Part shown: positions 1-11,720 of the stretch, in pieces
Layout of the letters: each line of letters starts with the position of its first letter
Position numbering within the stretch: the stretch's first letter is position 1
Assembly: GCA_015680685.1 (NCBI GenBank)
Contig: MNCI01020980.1
Span: 697,057-761,056 of the forward strand
Reading direction: 5' to 3'
Origin: Gnetum montanum
Lineage: Eukaryota; Streptophyta; Gnetopsida; Gnetales; Gnetaceae
Length of the DNA: 64,000 nucleotides
Program-made: the position numbers and the translations under genes
The notes under the pieces: generated by a model
Told to the model about the DNA's origin: nothing
What the model saw: only the letters and a program-made list of their open reading frames with translations
Database searches by the model: none

Positions 1-53
1 ATTACTACAACAATTGTCAAAGCACACTGATTTTTTTTTTTTGTTAATTGAAA

Positions 54-2530
54 ATGTCTTCTTCTCACAAGAGTGCTTCTCCAGCCAAGGTTGATAAAGC
101 TTATCAACCAAAGCCTCAATAGTATCAAATTATATATACTCATCCTGATGAGTAGGTGCTGAACTTCACCTTTATCCTACACAAGGATGAACAGCTACGT
201 TGGCGTGACATGAAGGCCAACATTATGTTTCCGTCGGATTGTGCTGCTCCTATAATGCTCTATCAAATGCTTGCATGATGTGGTCTTCAAGACTACCATG
301 GGGAGTATATTGTGAAAGATGCTAACACCAATGATTACCATCCCACCGAAACATAATGTTTGTAGGATCAGCAGTTAGAACAACGCTATGAATTTTTGAA
401 GGGAAAAGGACTTAACAATTCTCCATTCCTATTGTACCAAAAAACTAGTGGGGAGCCCTTCTATGGGGATTTTCCATTCAATAAAACTCCTCTCTTTGAC
501 TTTGGTGATGGAGGTCAAAACTAGAATCTACACTCCATAGTTTACAATCTTGATTCTGGTAACAAGGGATCTAATGACAAAGAAGGATTCGAGGGGGCAA
601 GTCAAAATAGGGATGCAAACAAGAAGCAAGATCGTGATCATGGTTGCGATCATCGAAGAGGTGGAAATAGGCACCGTGATGGTGTTGATTCTCCTTCCTC
701 TTCCCCTTCATCATCTTTTTTTCTTCTAGCTCTAACCATGACCACAGAAGGTGAGACCATGATGGAGGTGATTGAAATGAAAAAAATTATCGACGGGACC
801 AAAATAATTAAAGGGACTATCAAGATAGATAAGATTAAGGGCATAGATATTCAAGAGAGGTACATTTCCATGAATGAAGGGATAGTATATGGCATCATAG
901 GCACCATGATCAAGGCCTCAATGAGCCTCTATTTGCTACCTGAAGTATGGTTAACATCGTAGAGGTAGTCAGAATTCCAACAAGGCATGTGAAAGATAGT
1001 CAAATGAAAAGGCTAGACATGAACAATATTTCTTGATTTGAAGAAGGATATAACTCTGATCCACAAAATCATCTTTAAGCTTTTCAAGATGCATGTGCCT
1101 TGTAGAACATAGAGAACGAGTGGTAGAAATTAAAGTTGTTCCCTAGGACACTCATCAAGAAAGAAAAAAACTAGTACCAGTCCTTAGAGCTGGAATCTAT
1201 TAGACGATGGAGTACCATGCTTGAGTTGTTCAATGATAAGTATCAAATGTACTCCAAACTATTCAACTTAAGGAAGAAAATTCAAGGGTGGAAACAAGGA
1301 ATACATGAACCCTTGGATGCCACCATTGGCCGATACTATGCCTTGATGCACAAATGTCCTGGCCATTGTTATTCTCAATTTGTTTAACTTTGCCACATTG
1401 TAGATAGGCTTTGTAATGAAACAAGGAAAACCCTTAGTGTTTATGCCAAAGAGTGATTATCAGAACTAAGTAGGTAGCTAAAGTGGATGGCAAACTAAGA
1501 AAAAGAGAAAGTGAAGAAAGAGTACAACCATGATCCTTTCATTACCAAGATGGAGGTTCAATTTTGCAACAATGAGGATGAGTCCATATTTGATGAGGGG
1601 ATGCATAAGAAAACCTTTCCACTCCAACAATTCTAGTCTAAAATTACAACCAAGGTTTATTAATTAAGGGTCTCAATGGATATTAGATTCCAAGATATTC
1701 TCAAAATCACTAAAGAGTCCAAAGAACAAAGTAGTGATCATGAGTGTAGAAGGCGAAAGGAAGCTAAACCTGCATATCACAAAGGTAAGGGCAAGATTGC
1801 TACCATCAAAGAAGTTGTGGATAATGAATTAGATGATGATCATGGATGTGATGTATGTCAATATGAACATCCTAAGGGATGTTATCTTATCATGTCACAT
1901 CTACATGAGTCTAGGATGTATGCCTTACATCCACAATTAACACAAAGGTAAACATCTAGAAGGTTACCTTATCCTCAAGGTAATCTTAGGTAGTTCCACC
2001 AGCAAAAACTATATTATCCAAGTGGAGCTCCATCATAACCATATGAATAGTATCAACAATGGCAGCAACCATAATCATTGGCGTTGGCACCACCAAGGCA
2101 ATAATACCCTTACTCACAACTTGATCCATATGGTTACCACATTCAGCAACCCATGTCACCACATGACACTTACAATCACGTTCTAATTTCCATCCTCACT
2201 ACAACCCTTTAGATTATTACCGAGCTCATTCTCCACATGTAAGAAGGGATACCACCTCTTACCCTTATCCTCCTTCTATCCCTGCACACACTCCTCCTCC
2301 AGTTGCATAGCTACCACCTACTTCACCTATGTAGGATAAATTGCTATCCCAACCACAACAATGCAATGCTACGAGGGCTATTAATCTACAATTGAATCAT
2401 CAATTGGAGGGGTTGAATGTCTGATCAAAGAAAAGGCCTTTCTTTCAACCCTATAGTCCACCTAATCCTTCTCCTACAAATGCAGTTGACAAACCTGCTC
2501 CTACCTCTCCCTCCTCTGTATCAAATTCCT
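54..2530 (+). pseudogene. element A gag (decayed)
   Basis: The likely start ATG at 54 begins MSSSHKSASPAK; the equivalent MSSSHK or MSPS start occurs at 3916, 41572 and 51054 in sister elements. Stops appear almost at once (TAG near 118) and recur. The capsid-like Retrotrans_gag pattern is seen at about 1120-1360 (KLKLFPRTL, then LELFNDKYQ-type residues and IQGWKQG). A zinc-knuckle-like CDVCQYEHPKGC lies near 1850, inside an open stretch at 1676-1951. A proline/glutamine-rich tail follows (about 1980-2350). Gag would form the particle that packages element RNA. No intact protein can be made from this copy. Confidence 0.8.
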
Positions 2531-2744
2531 TGAGGCATCCTTCAAACCAAACTCTGCTAAGGATCCATACTATAATGATTACTCATCCTATGTCTAATTG
2601 GATCCATGCAAGAAACCTTCCTAGAAAACTAGTCAATCTTAGAAGTCCTCTAATTTATTTGCAAATTGCCAGGAATGAATCATGCAAGTCTCTTCTTGAT
2701 TCAGGTTTTGGTGTTAATTTAATTTATCATGAGATGTACACTAC
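2530..2744 (+). pseudogene. element A aspartic protease, N-terminal part
   Basis: An open frame at 2530-2766 carries the retroviral-type protease motif LLDSGFGVNLI. The catalytic Asp and the D-S-G triad are kept, unlike the copies in I (DLG), C1 (NLS) and E (DSN). The domain is cut at 2744 by the insertion of element I; the last codons of the open frame belong to the inserted LTR. The reading resumes at 10172 with WNLPPLKK-like residues, as in the other copies. Confidence 0.75.
2740..2744 (+). repeat. Target site duplication (left) of element I, ACTAC
   Basis: The five bases ACTAC lie directly before the LTR tip TGATGAG. The same five bases follow the far LTR at 10167-10171. A 5-bp duplication is normal for Ty3/gypsy integration. 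Confidence 0.95.
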
Positions 2745-3774
2745 TGATGAGATGCAATTCGCATGAGTTGCGATATCACGTACGCGATATCGCGTCATCC
2801 CCTGCGATATCGTGTATGCAATATTGCGGTCTGCAACCAAGTCTATAAATAAGAGGTGGCTCTCCCTTGTTTTTCCATCCTAAGTTAGTAGGGAAACTCT
2901 GGCAGTTTGATCACTCTAGAGATAGAATATTTTCCATGTGCCCGCGATAGGAGTCCTAAAGTGAATGGATCTTAATTCGAGCAACATTGTACCTGAATAC
3001 AAGTTGTGTACGGAAATAAAGATGAACTTCCTGGATAAACCTTGTAGTGCATGGAATAGGATTTTATTTATTTTTTTCTCTCTCACCCTTAAACTCCTAG
3101 AATGTGGTATGAGTACGACTTGATTATGAGCATTTAAGGATGTGTATGGTTAGTCAAGGAATCGGTTGCTTATTGCAACACGGTATGAGTACGACTTGAT
3201 TACGAGCATCTAGTGTGACTACTTAGTAACCCAGTGGTGTATTTAGGATCTACGCTTGGTAATCCCAGTGGTATTCATGTACCAAGATGTGTACGATTAG
3301 TCAAGGAATTGGCTGCTCATCGCACTTAGGCTAGCTTAGATTCTCTCAACCCTTTCCTCCTAGTTAAGTGCCTCAGTACGACCACTTCAAGCATGTGCAT
3401 TATGTGTGGTAATCCTAGTGATGATTAGTGTTTGGTAGCCATGGTTGCATCGGTTCAGGGTGTGTATGATAAGTGGGAACGGATGATGATGCTAGGTAAT
3501 TTAGACTTAGTTCATTAGTTAGAGTTATTTAGTTTCTCCAACCCTTCACATCAATAGCATAGGAGATAAAACATAAAAGACTATAAAAATCATATACCTC
3601 GGACTTACTTAACCATACACTATGACAACTACAAGTAAGTCTGGGAAGATAATGAATGATTAACCCCAAGTGTTCCATGGGGCGTGTAGGCACTTAGTCT
3701 ACGGAGTTCAACTGGATCGCATGTGCTACGCTCATTTCATATGGTTGAGTGTAGGGGTACCTTGCCACTCATCA
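2745..3774 (+). repeat. Element I 5' LTR
   Basis: This 1030-bp LTR starts TGATGAGATGC and ends GCCACTCATCA. It matches the 3' LTR at 9162-10166. U3 begins with a cluster of GATATC palindromes (about 2768-2825), then TCTATAAATAAG at 2842. AATAAA at 3015-3020 is a candidate poly(A) signal. The cluster is longer here than in the 3' LTR. Confidence 0.93.
2765..2853 (+). promoter_or_regulatory. LTR promoter: GATATC palindrome cluster plus TATA box
   Basis: The block holds GCGATATCACGTACGCGATA-type palindromes and further GATATC/AATATT copies, about 20 bp of spacer, then CTATAAATAAGAGG. The same TATA context recurs at 9231, 39918, minus-strand 21360 and minus-strand 36838. Transcription would start about 30 bp downstream; this is inferred from plant promoter spacing. 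Confidence 0.75.
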
Positions 3775-3794
3775 TTGGCACCGTTTCAGGGGAC
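3775..3794 (+). promoter_or_regulatory. Element I primer-binding site (tRNA-Asp-like)
   Basis: Directly after the LTR comes TTGGCACCGTTTCAGGGGAC. It resembles the complement of the 3' end of plant tRNA-Asp (TGGCGCCGTTGCCGGGGA), as used by Athila- and Ogre-type elements, with some decay. Equivalent sites lie at 41452 (+), 50915 (+), 20611-20627 (-) and 36104-36121 (-). Confidence 0.75.
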
Positions 3795-3915
3795 TAAGTG
3801 TTTGTGCGTTGAATAGAACATAAAGGATATCACTCACATCGTTGGGAGCCTAAACAAACCTTTGGGTTAATTAAAGAAAAATTTATATAACGGTAAAATT
3901 AGCACACCGATAACA

Positions 3916-6180
3916 ATGTCTTCTTCTCATAAGAGCAACTCACCACCTAGGGATAATACTAGAGATAGTCGATAATTAAAAACACATAACCAAAATCTGC
4001 CAAGTCCTAAAAAATACCAGATAGCATATACTCATCCCGATGAGTATATTCCAGACTTTACCTTTATCCTCCATTAAGACAAACAGATGCGCTGGAGAGC
4101 AAGGTAACATAGTGTTACCTCCAGATTGTGCAATTCCAAACATGCTTCTCCGTGCTTTGGCACAAATTAGCATGATAGAATTATATGCTGAATACGTTGC
4201 AGAAAATTTTGACGTGAGGGATTACCATCCCACAGCTTTACAACGTATGAGGGACTCAAGGAAGGAGAGCCAACATACACTATTGAAGGGCAAAGAGGTC
4301 CCGCATGTCCTTAGCGAAATAAGAGATGGTGAACCACTTATAACGGGTTTGCTATCAAAAGATGTTCCCCCTCCTAACGATGGTGAGGAGGTGAGGTATT
4401 AGAACCTACACTCAATGATACATATCACTGGTTTTGATGCCCGTGAACACCAACTGTTCATAGAGGGAACAATAACAAAAGACAAGGATGGGCACTTAGA
4501 TAATCACCACGATTGGGGCCGAAGCCACCAAAGAGAAGGTAAGAAGCATCATCATGGCGATGGCTCTCCTTCTTCTTCCCCTTCTTCACATCACTCACCC
4601 TCTCCTTCCACCTCTGGGCGCAATCATAAAGAGCATAATGGAGAGGATAAAGGTAGGGAATAACGAAGACATCATAGGTGTCATGAAAGGGATGATCATG
4701 ATGAACCCCTACTTGCAACCCAAAGTATGCTCAATATAACAGAGGCTATCAAAATTCCCACAAGGCATTTAAAAGATAGTCAGATCAAATGCTTAGACAT
4801 GAACAACATCCCATGATTTGAAGGGGGATACAACACTGATCCACAACATCATTTACAGGCATTCCACGATGCCTACACCTTGCAAAACATAGAGAATGAG
4901 TGGCAAAAACTTAAGTTGTTTCCAAGGACACTCACCAAGGAAGCAGAGAGTTGGTACTAGTTCTTAGAATTGGAAACCATCATGAGGTGAAGTATGATGT
5001 TAGAACTCTTCAACGATAAGTATCAGACATACTCCAGAGTGTCTAATTTGTGTAAGCAGATCCAAGGCTGGAAGAAAGGTACTCATGAACCCTTGGATGC
5101 TACCATGGCCCACTACTACACATTGTTACATTGTTGCCTGGGCCATGGATATGCTCGACGGGATCAACTTCGCCACATCAGGCTAAGACATGAGATGAGG
5201 AGAACCCTTGGGACTTATGCCCAAGGGAGATTATCACAACTTAGAGCCCATGAAGTACATAGCTTGTTGGAACAAGAAGCAAAAGAAGAAGGTGAGCTAT
5301 GAAAAAGGAAAAGTGTGGAAGAATACAACCATGATCCCTCTCTTTGAAGAAAGGGAGTGAGATTTTGCAATGAAGAGGATGAGTCACCACTCAAAAAGTT
5401 GGTGAACAGAAAAACCTTGTTGCTTCAAAAGCTAATAACGGAAGTAGTAGCTAAGGTTGATGAAGTATGGAGCTCTTTAGAAAGTATAATTAAAACTATC
5501 CTAAAGATTGTAGAGGAGTCTAAGGAAGAACGAAGTAGTGACAAGGACAAGAAAAAGCAAAGAAATTCAGGCCCTGCACGTGATAAGGGTAAGGGAAAAA
5601 TAAATATCTCCGATGAAGTTGTGGATTCAGATTCAAACAAAGACGGTGGATGTGAGATCTGCCAATATGACCATCCTAAGGAATGTTGTCCAATCATCTC
5701 ACATCTACAAGAGCTTGGGGTGTATGCACTTAACCCGAGACTCAACAGACGGCAGATACCCCGAAGGTTACCTTATCCTCAAGGTAACATAAGATAGTTC
5801 AACCAACCATTGATGTACTATCTAAGTGGAACTCCACCACAACCCATTAGACAACATCAGTAGTGGCAACACCCACAGTCATGGGGATGCCACCACCGAA
5901 ACAATACTACCCTTACCGGTAGCACGATCCTTATGGATACTGCATGCAGCAGCCGATTCCTCCAAGTGACCCTATGGGTTACGCAACTCCACAACGTCAC
6001 TACCTAGTTCAAGAATATTATCAAAATTCCCCTCCTATTAGGCACGCTCCACATGTATACCATCCTCCAAATCCATCCGCACCTCTCACGCCGGTAGCTC
6101 CACCACCAACCGCTCCAACAATGCCAAGGGTATTTCCCACTCAACCACAACAACCCAATGTCATGAGGGATTCCAATCCT
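3916..6180 (+). pseudogene. element I gag
   Basis: The ATG at 3916 starts MSSSHKSNSPPRDNTR. Stops break the frame, but long stretches remain open: 4040-4402, 4415-4663 (His/Ser-rich), 4994-5302 and 5357-5797. The capsid-like Retrotrans_gag signature lies at about 4890-5300 (KLKLFPRTL, LELFNDKYQTYSRV, IQGWKKG). A lysine-rich stretch precedes the zinc-knuckle-like CEICQYDHPKECC near 5650. A Pro/Gln-rich tail follows and runs into the protease frame that opens at 5944. Structural protein by homology; non-functional as it stands. Confidence 0.85.
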
Positions 6181-6840
6181 CAATTCTCAGTTGGTCCTAA
6201 TAATTTTACACCGAAAAGACCTTTCTTTAGAACCAACAATCCAACTAAGCCCTCACCCTCACAAGTGGTTGAACATCTAAACACCGTCGTACCAAATAAG
6301 GTTTCGAGATCCCTTTCAAATAAAAAATCGTGCCCGATGCACACAGTTATGTTAACACATACCGTTACCAACTGGATTAAGGTAGGCCACCTTCCTAAGA
6401 AATTATCTGATCCATGGGTCCCCCTAGTTTATCTCCAAGTCGCTAGGAATGAACCCCATAAGGCTCTCCTCGACTTAGGCTCCGGAGTCAACTTAATCTC
6501 ACAAGAATTGTATAAAACCTGGAACCTACCTCCACTCAAGAAGAGCAATATTCGCTTAGAGCTGGCTGACCAGTCCATCACTGTTCCCTTGGGATAGGTT
6601 GAGGACATTGTTACCACCGTGGGTGGTTGGTCATACCGAGCTAATTTCCTAGTAATCCAAATAAATAATGACAAAGGGGATTTCCCAATAGTAATGAGAA
6701 GGGCATGGCTGAGTACAATAGGTGCATGCCTAGGAATTTGCAATCTTTCCCTAGAAATATCCAAGAAAAATACTTCTGGGAAGATTGAGAGGTAGAGAGT
6801 TCCATGCATCGCATATGGTGACATAGGGTACCATTGCGTG
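5944..6840 (+). pseudogene. element I gag tail and aspartic protease
   Basis: A clean 217-codon frame (5944-6597) runs from the Pro-rich gag tail through RPFFRTNN and MLTHTVTNWIK into the protease motif LLDLGSGVNLIS. The D-S-G triad has become D-L-G, so activity is doubtful. Downstream, WNLPPLKKSNIRLELADQSI is shared with A, C1 and E. After the TAG at 6595 the homology continues (VEDIVTTVGGWSY) to about 6840. The minus-strand frames here are shadows. Confidence 0.82.
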
Positions 6841-7139
6841 TAGAAATCATGGGTGATGCGAAGTTTAACATTGTTTGCATGCAATTGGTGTGCACAAGAT
6901 ATTGACATACAAAAGTGCCTATCTGCAGCAGCCACACAACAAGTAGTAGACACATTGTGGTTGACAACTACTCGAAAGAGCAACAAAAAAAATGTATGGA
7001 ACGAATTGAGGGAAAAACTCATGCCCATAACGAAGGCATAGACACATTGAAATATGAGCGTCACCAACTTTCACCCCTTAATCTAAGAACATTAGTGGGG
7101 AGAAGTTGGGCACTTCTAAGAAATTCAAACAGACATTCT
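6841..7139 (+). pseudogene. element I post-protease linker up to the pol deletion
   Basis: Decayed coding sequence matching the linker between protease and RT in C1 (about 44590-44875), including the CNWCAQ..IQKCLSA region. Homology to C1 is followed to AAGAAATTCAAACAG at about 7118-7132. The next bases match sequence after integrase in C1 (about 47723 on). That is the deletion junction. No RT motif is present anywhere in this element. Confidence 0.75.
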
Positions 7140-9150
7140 TTATTTTGGATCTCTCCCTTTCCACTCAGTCATGGGGGAGATGGCCACCTATGCTAATCAT
7201 ATGGGGCCCTCAGTTCTTTTTACATTTTTGTTTTACACATTTTTGTTTTACATGTTTCTGTTTTACAACATTTTTTTCTTACATATTTTTGTTTTACAAA
7301 TTTATTTAACTTTTCTAGTTTTTATTTTACAACTTTCTTTAACTTTTCTTGTTTTTTGTTTTACAACATTGTTATACTTTTTCATTTTGTGTTTGTGTGT
7401 GTGTGTGATCCACCTTGTAAGTTTGTCATCCAATAAGTGTTCAGAATGATGTTATGAATTGTTTTCATGTTGATTGCTAATGTTTGGTTTTTACCTTTAA
7501 GTCGTAATGTTGATACTAAAGTATGTTTATTTTGATATGATAGGCAATGAGTTCACCTCATCCATTCATCCGCCAATTTCTATGGTCTCTCTCAGCTTGG
7601 AAATGTACAGTCCCCTTGTAATAAGAACTTTAACGAACTGGTGATTGGGCATTTCTCAAACTAAGGAAGGACTCAAGGATTGAAACGAATGTGACTTCAA
7701 GGGAGCTTGATGCTTTTGTGTTGGCCATTCTCTTGGGTGCTTGGATGTTTTCTTTTTGAGTTTTCTTGTCGTTCCGATGTTACCCCAATTATCGAAAGCT
7801 GAGATAATAAAAATAAAAAGTCTTTGCATGGTGTGGTTCTCATACATAAAAACACAAAACATAAAAAAAAAACTAAGTGAGAATTCAAAGCACACCCCTT
7901 AGAAAAAATAAACTTGGGCTACAAGCACTAGTTCTGGAACCAAAAGTGTTCCCTCTAACTAAGTCCCTTCTCGCTTCCCACTCTCTCCTTTGTTTCATCG
8001 GAATGGTGGTGACTCTTGGGGAAGGCATCCTTGTTATCCAAGTGGATGGTTTAGCTAAATGCATTGATGCGAAGTCACTGGATGTGGTTGGTTTGAGGCC
8101 GGACTTGGAATGGGATTTGCTAAGTTACATTAATCATGAAACACACAAGGGGCTATACACCACCTTGTTCTCGGGATTCCCTTCCATCCTCTTCTCTCCA
8201 CCCTTCTCTCCATTGTTCACCTCATTGCCAGTTTTATCATTAGTGTATATTTTGGTAGATACATTGTTTTCTTTTTGGTAAATTCTTGCAGTTAAGACTT
8301 TAACTCTTGTTCCAAATGACATTCCTGAAGCCTACAGACTCTTTGAATGTGGGTTTGTTAGGGTATTAAGGGTAGGACCTGCTTTGGGGAGGACCCATTG
8401 ACATTCCTATTTGGAGCATTAGTTAAATTCTTTCCCTTAACATTTGGCAATTAATTTTATTTTGTTCATCACCATCTTGACATCCATTCCCTCGATGCTA
8501 TAGTTGTCCCTTTTTATCTATCTTTCTTACTCATTTCCTTTCTCCGTTCTAACACTATCGGAGGTTTGCGATTAGTCATGGGGGTACGGGGCCTGATTTT
8601 TTTGATTTTCTCCTAGCCCCAAATTTTTTGATTTTCTTCCTACCCCCTACACCTTCGGTAGTCATCATTACTATATCTCCCGATCCATATCAGCCATACC
8701 ACAACCTAGCCAATGAACTTACACCGAAGAAAGGTATTAATTACATGATGAATCATTTACCCTTGCTAATATAAGATTGTGTTGTATGTGCAGATGGTGA
8801 TCATGCAATAATGGACTGGATCTGGAGGGAACACATGGAATGGAGCAGCGCTATAGCAGATATGCAAGGAGCAAGATCGATGACACGCTTACCGATGGAC
8901 AACGGAAGGTGCAATCTTGGCGTTAGCAGTAGCAACACTTCTTCCTTTCTCTCTCTTTCTCTCTCTCAGCTGCCAACTAAGGCCTGATGTCATTATAATA
9001 AGGTGTTCACCCTTGTTATCATGAACACTAGTTTTGTCAAGTCTTCTAATGATGATCCATTCACATGTCATCCCATTAGTTCCATTCCCCTCAATAATCC
9101 CATACCTTCCCAATATTTTGTAAGGAACTCGAGGACGAGTTTTCATTCAG
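7140..9150 (+). other. Element I 3' non-coding region
   Basis: About 2 kb after the pol deletion. It opens with an internal purine tract (CATGGGGGAGATGG, 7170-7183), then a T-rich stretch of TTTTGTTTTACA units (7205-7375). A two-helix stem-loop lies at 7830-7896. The block GCTTTGGGGAGGACCCA at 8381, shared with C1 and the B elements, is followed by a further purine tract at 8577-8590 and a splice-acceptor-like TGTGCAG directly before an ATG near 8795. The 134-codon frame at 7877-8281 is not kept in frame in C1, so I do not call it a gene. Confidence 0.65.
7830..7896 (+). other. Conserved 3'-region stem-loop
   Basis: GGTGTG (7830-7835) pairs with CACACC (7891-7896), and TTCTCA (7837-7842) with TGAGAA (7878-7883), around an A-rich loop. 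The same two helices occur in C1 at 48286-48355. Element A has three tandem copies at 14335-14580. Confidence 0.6.
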
Positions 9151-9161
9151 TCATGGGGGTA
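9151..9161 (+). promoter_or_regulatory. Element I polypurine tract
   Basis: TCATGGGGGTA abuts the 3' LTR. C1 (49650-49660), B2 (minus, 29191-29204) and the B1 3' part (39785-39795) have the same tract, preceded by a shared AACTCGAGGA..AGTTTTCATT stretch. It would prime plus-strand DNA synthesis. Confidence 0.85.
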
Positions 9162-10166
9162 TGATGAGATGCGATTTGCATGAACTGCGATATCAGGTTG
9201 TCCCTTGCGATATCGTGGTCTACTACCAAGTCTATAAATAAGAGGTGGCTCTCCCTTATTTTCCCATCTTGAGTTAGAATTAGGGAAACTCTGGTCGTTT
9301 GATCACTCCAGAGATAGAATATTTTCCATGTGCCTGTAGGAGGATTCCTAAAGTGAACGGATCTTTATTCAAGCAACATTGTACCTGAACACAAGTTGTG
9401 TACAATAATAAAGACGAACTTCTTGGATAAACCTTGCAGTGCATGGAATAGGATTTTATTTATTATTTTCTCTTTCACCCTTAAACTCCTAGAATGCGGT
9501 ATGAGTATGACTTGATTACGAGCATCTTAGGATGTCTACGGTTAGTCAAGGAATCAGCTGCTCATGGCAACGCGGTATGAGTACGACTTGATTACGAGCA
9601 TCTAGTGTGACTACTTAGTAACCCAATGGCGTATTCAGGACTTGCACTTGGTAATCCTAGTGGTAGTCGTGCACCAAGGTGTGTACAGTTAGTCAAGGAA
9701 TTGGCTGCTCATCGCACTTAGGCTAGCTTAGATTCTCTTAACCCTTTCCTCCTAGTTAAGTACCTCAGTAAGACCACTTCGAGCATGTGTGTTACACGTG
9801 ATAATCCTAGTGATGATTAGTGTTTGGTAGCCACGGTTGCATCGGTTCAGGGTGTGTACAGTAAGTGGGAACGAATGCTGATGCTAGATAACTTAGACTT
9901 AGTTCATTAGCTAGAGTTAGTTAGTTTCTCTAACCCTTCACCTCGATAGCATAGGAGATAAAACATAAAAGACTATAAAAATCATATACCTCGGACTTAC
10001 TTAACCATACACCATGACAACTACAAGTAAGCCTGAGAAGACAACGAATGATTAACCCCAAGTGTTCCATGGGGTGTGTAGGCACTTAGTCTATGGAGTT
10101 TGACTGGATCATGCGTGCTACACTCATTTCGTATGGTTGAGTGTAGGGGTACCTTGCCACTCATCA
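9162..10166 (+). repeat. Element I 3' LTR
   Basis: A 1005-bp partner of 2745-3774, starting TGATGAGATGCGATTTGC and ending GCCACTCATCA. The TATA box TCTATAAATAAG starts at 9231. It is 25 bp shorter than the 5' LTR, mainly because it holds two GATATC modules where the 5' LTR holds about four. Confidence 0.93.
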
Positions 10167-10171
10167 ACTAC
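10167..10171 (+). repeat. Target site duplication (right) of element I, ACTAC
   Basis: ACTAC follows the LTR end CTCATCA and matches 2740-2744. The host protease reading resumes right after it (CTAGAACCTACCTCC, matching CTGGAACCTACCTCC in I and C1). Confidence 0.95.
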
Positions 10172-11040
10172 CTAGAACCTACCTCCTTTAAAGAAGAGCA
10201 ACACAAAATTAGAATTGGCAGATCAGTCCATCATTGTTCCATTGGGATTGGTAGAAGACATTGTGATTACTATCTGTGGGTGATCTTATCTTGTTGATTT
10301 TTTAGTAATCAAAGTGGAGAACTACAAAGGGGATTTTCCAATCATAATGGAAAGGGCATGGCTAGGCACCATTAGTGAAAGAATGGGCATTAGAGATCTT
10401 TCCTTGGAAATATCAAAGGAAAATGCATTAAGAAAGATCAAGAAAAAGAGAGTTCCATGCATCGTGTATAGTGATATAAGGTGCAATTGTATGTAGAAAC
10501 TTTGGGTCATAAAGTAAGCATCTATTTTTGCATGCAAGAAGTATACACCAGAAATAGAAATTCAAAGGTGTTTATAGGCAACAACCACAAAAAAAGAGGA
10601 TACCTAATGGGTGACTGCTAATTATGAAAGCAACACACTTTGCATGGAACCAACTAAGAGCCTGACATGTGCGTATATCACAACCATGGATGCACTAGAG
10701 CAAGTTCAACACCAACTCTCTAATGATAAAAATGATGATACTCATTAGGGAGAGTTGGAAATTTCTGATAAATTCAAGAAAGAGCCCCTTGAGCTGAAAA
10801 CGTTACTGATTGGAATGGAATATGTATTTTTGAAGAATGGGAAGCTAGTTATAATCAATGCAAAACTTGTTCTAGAACAAAAAAATGTTGTTAAAGGTAG
10901 TTGAAAGATGGTTAGCAGCTTTTGCTTAATCATATCCTGAACTCACAAGGATTGATCCAAGGATATGCCAGCATCGCATCTACACCGACCTAGCCATGAA
11001 GCCAACAAAAAATCCACAGAGGTAATTAAACCCCAAACTA
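10172..11040 (+). pseudogene. element A protease C-terminal part and linker to RT
   Basis: Continuation of the interrupted protease. Homology to C1 is clear (ADQSIIVPLG-like residues, then MERAWLGTISERMGIRDLS). A linker follows with EYVFLKNGKLVIINAKL-like residues and the pre-RT stretch RIDPRICQHRIYTD. Several stops and frameshifts. No cofactor or active-site claim can be made. Confidence 0.65.
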
Positions 11041-11720
11041 AAGCAAATCATCAAGGAAGAAATTGAGCAACTCCTCAAGGCAAGGTTCATCTATCCCATT
11101 GCAAATAGACAATGGGTTAGCCCACTCATAATTGTACCAAAGAGAGGTGGCAAGTGGTAGGTCTACATCAATTTTAGGCTAATGAACATGGCAACATTCA
11201 AGGATCATTTCCAATTACCATTTGTTGACCAAGTGCTTAACACCATATTCGGGCACTGCAAATATAGCTTTCTAGATGGTTATAGTGGCTATAACCAAAT
11301 TCAAATTGCAGTCAAAGATCATGCAAATACCACATTCACAAGTCCCTTGGGACATATTCATACCACAAGATGTCATTTGGTCTATACAATGCACCTGCCA
11401 CATTCCAATGCCCACTCTTGAGCATTTTTCAACAGTAGATCAGTAGTGGTGTGGAAGTCTTCATGGATGACTTCTCCACCTATGGAGCTACAATTGAGCA
11501 AGCCCTAAACCACCTTGAGAAAGTGCCAAAATGATGTGTTGAAACTAACTTACAACTCAATTGGTAGAAAATTCACCTCATGGTCCAGGGGGAGCATTGT
11601 ACTGGGGCATAGAATATCACAAGCAGGAATTGAGGTGAACCCTAAAAAAATAAAGGTTATCCAAGGAATAACCCACTAGCCAGAAATAGTTAAAGATGTT
11701 TAGTCATTTCGTGGACATAC
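11041..11720 (+). pseudogene. element A reverse transcriptase
   Basis: The RT fingers and palm can be followed: FIYPIANRQWVSPLIIVPK, then the open frame 11182-11421 with DHFQLPFVDQVL, YSFLDGYSGYNQIQIAV and TFTSPLG. A frameshift near 11350 scrambles the next stretch. Around 11450-11500 the catalytic motif EVFMDDFSTYG is intact; C1 has FMDNF instead. FMDDF rather than YVDD is typical of the Athila lineage. The domain joins to RNase H as in all gypsy elements. Dead because of the stops. Confidence 0.8.

Larger units (their letters stand above)
2745..10166 (+). mobile_element. Athila-like element I, nested, pol-deleted
   Basis: This is a complete LTR-to-LTR element of 7422 bp inserted in the protease of element A. 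It has a 5' LTR, a tRNA-Asp-like PBS, gag, protease, a short post-protease region, a 3' region, a PPT and a 3' LTR, flanked by perfect ACTAC duplications. Compared with C1, about 2.85 kb is missing at about 7132. This joins the stretch just before RT directly to the stretch just after integrase, so RT, RNase H and integrase are gone. It could move only with enzymes from a relative. Whether the deletion came before or after insertion is unknown. Confidence 0.93.

Noticed and set aside
6429-7067. 212-codon minus frame
   Set aside because: It lies antisense to the element I protease and linker, whose homology on the + strand is clear.
7877-8281. 134-codon frame with a hydrophobic end in the 3' region of I, a possible env-like gene
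   Set aside because: The matching stretch in C1 (about 48376-48780) has many stops and shifts in this frame while the DNA is similar, so coding is not supported.
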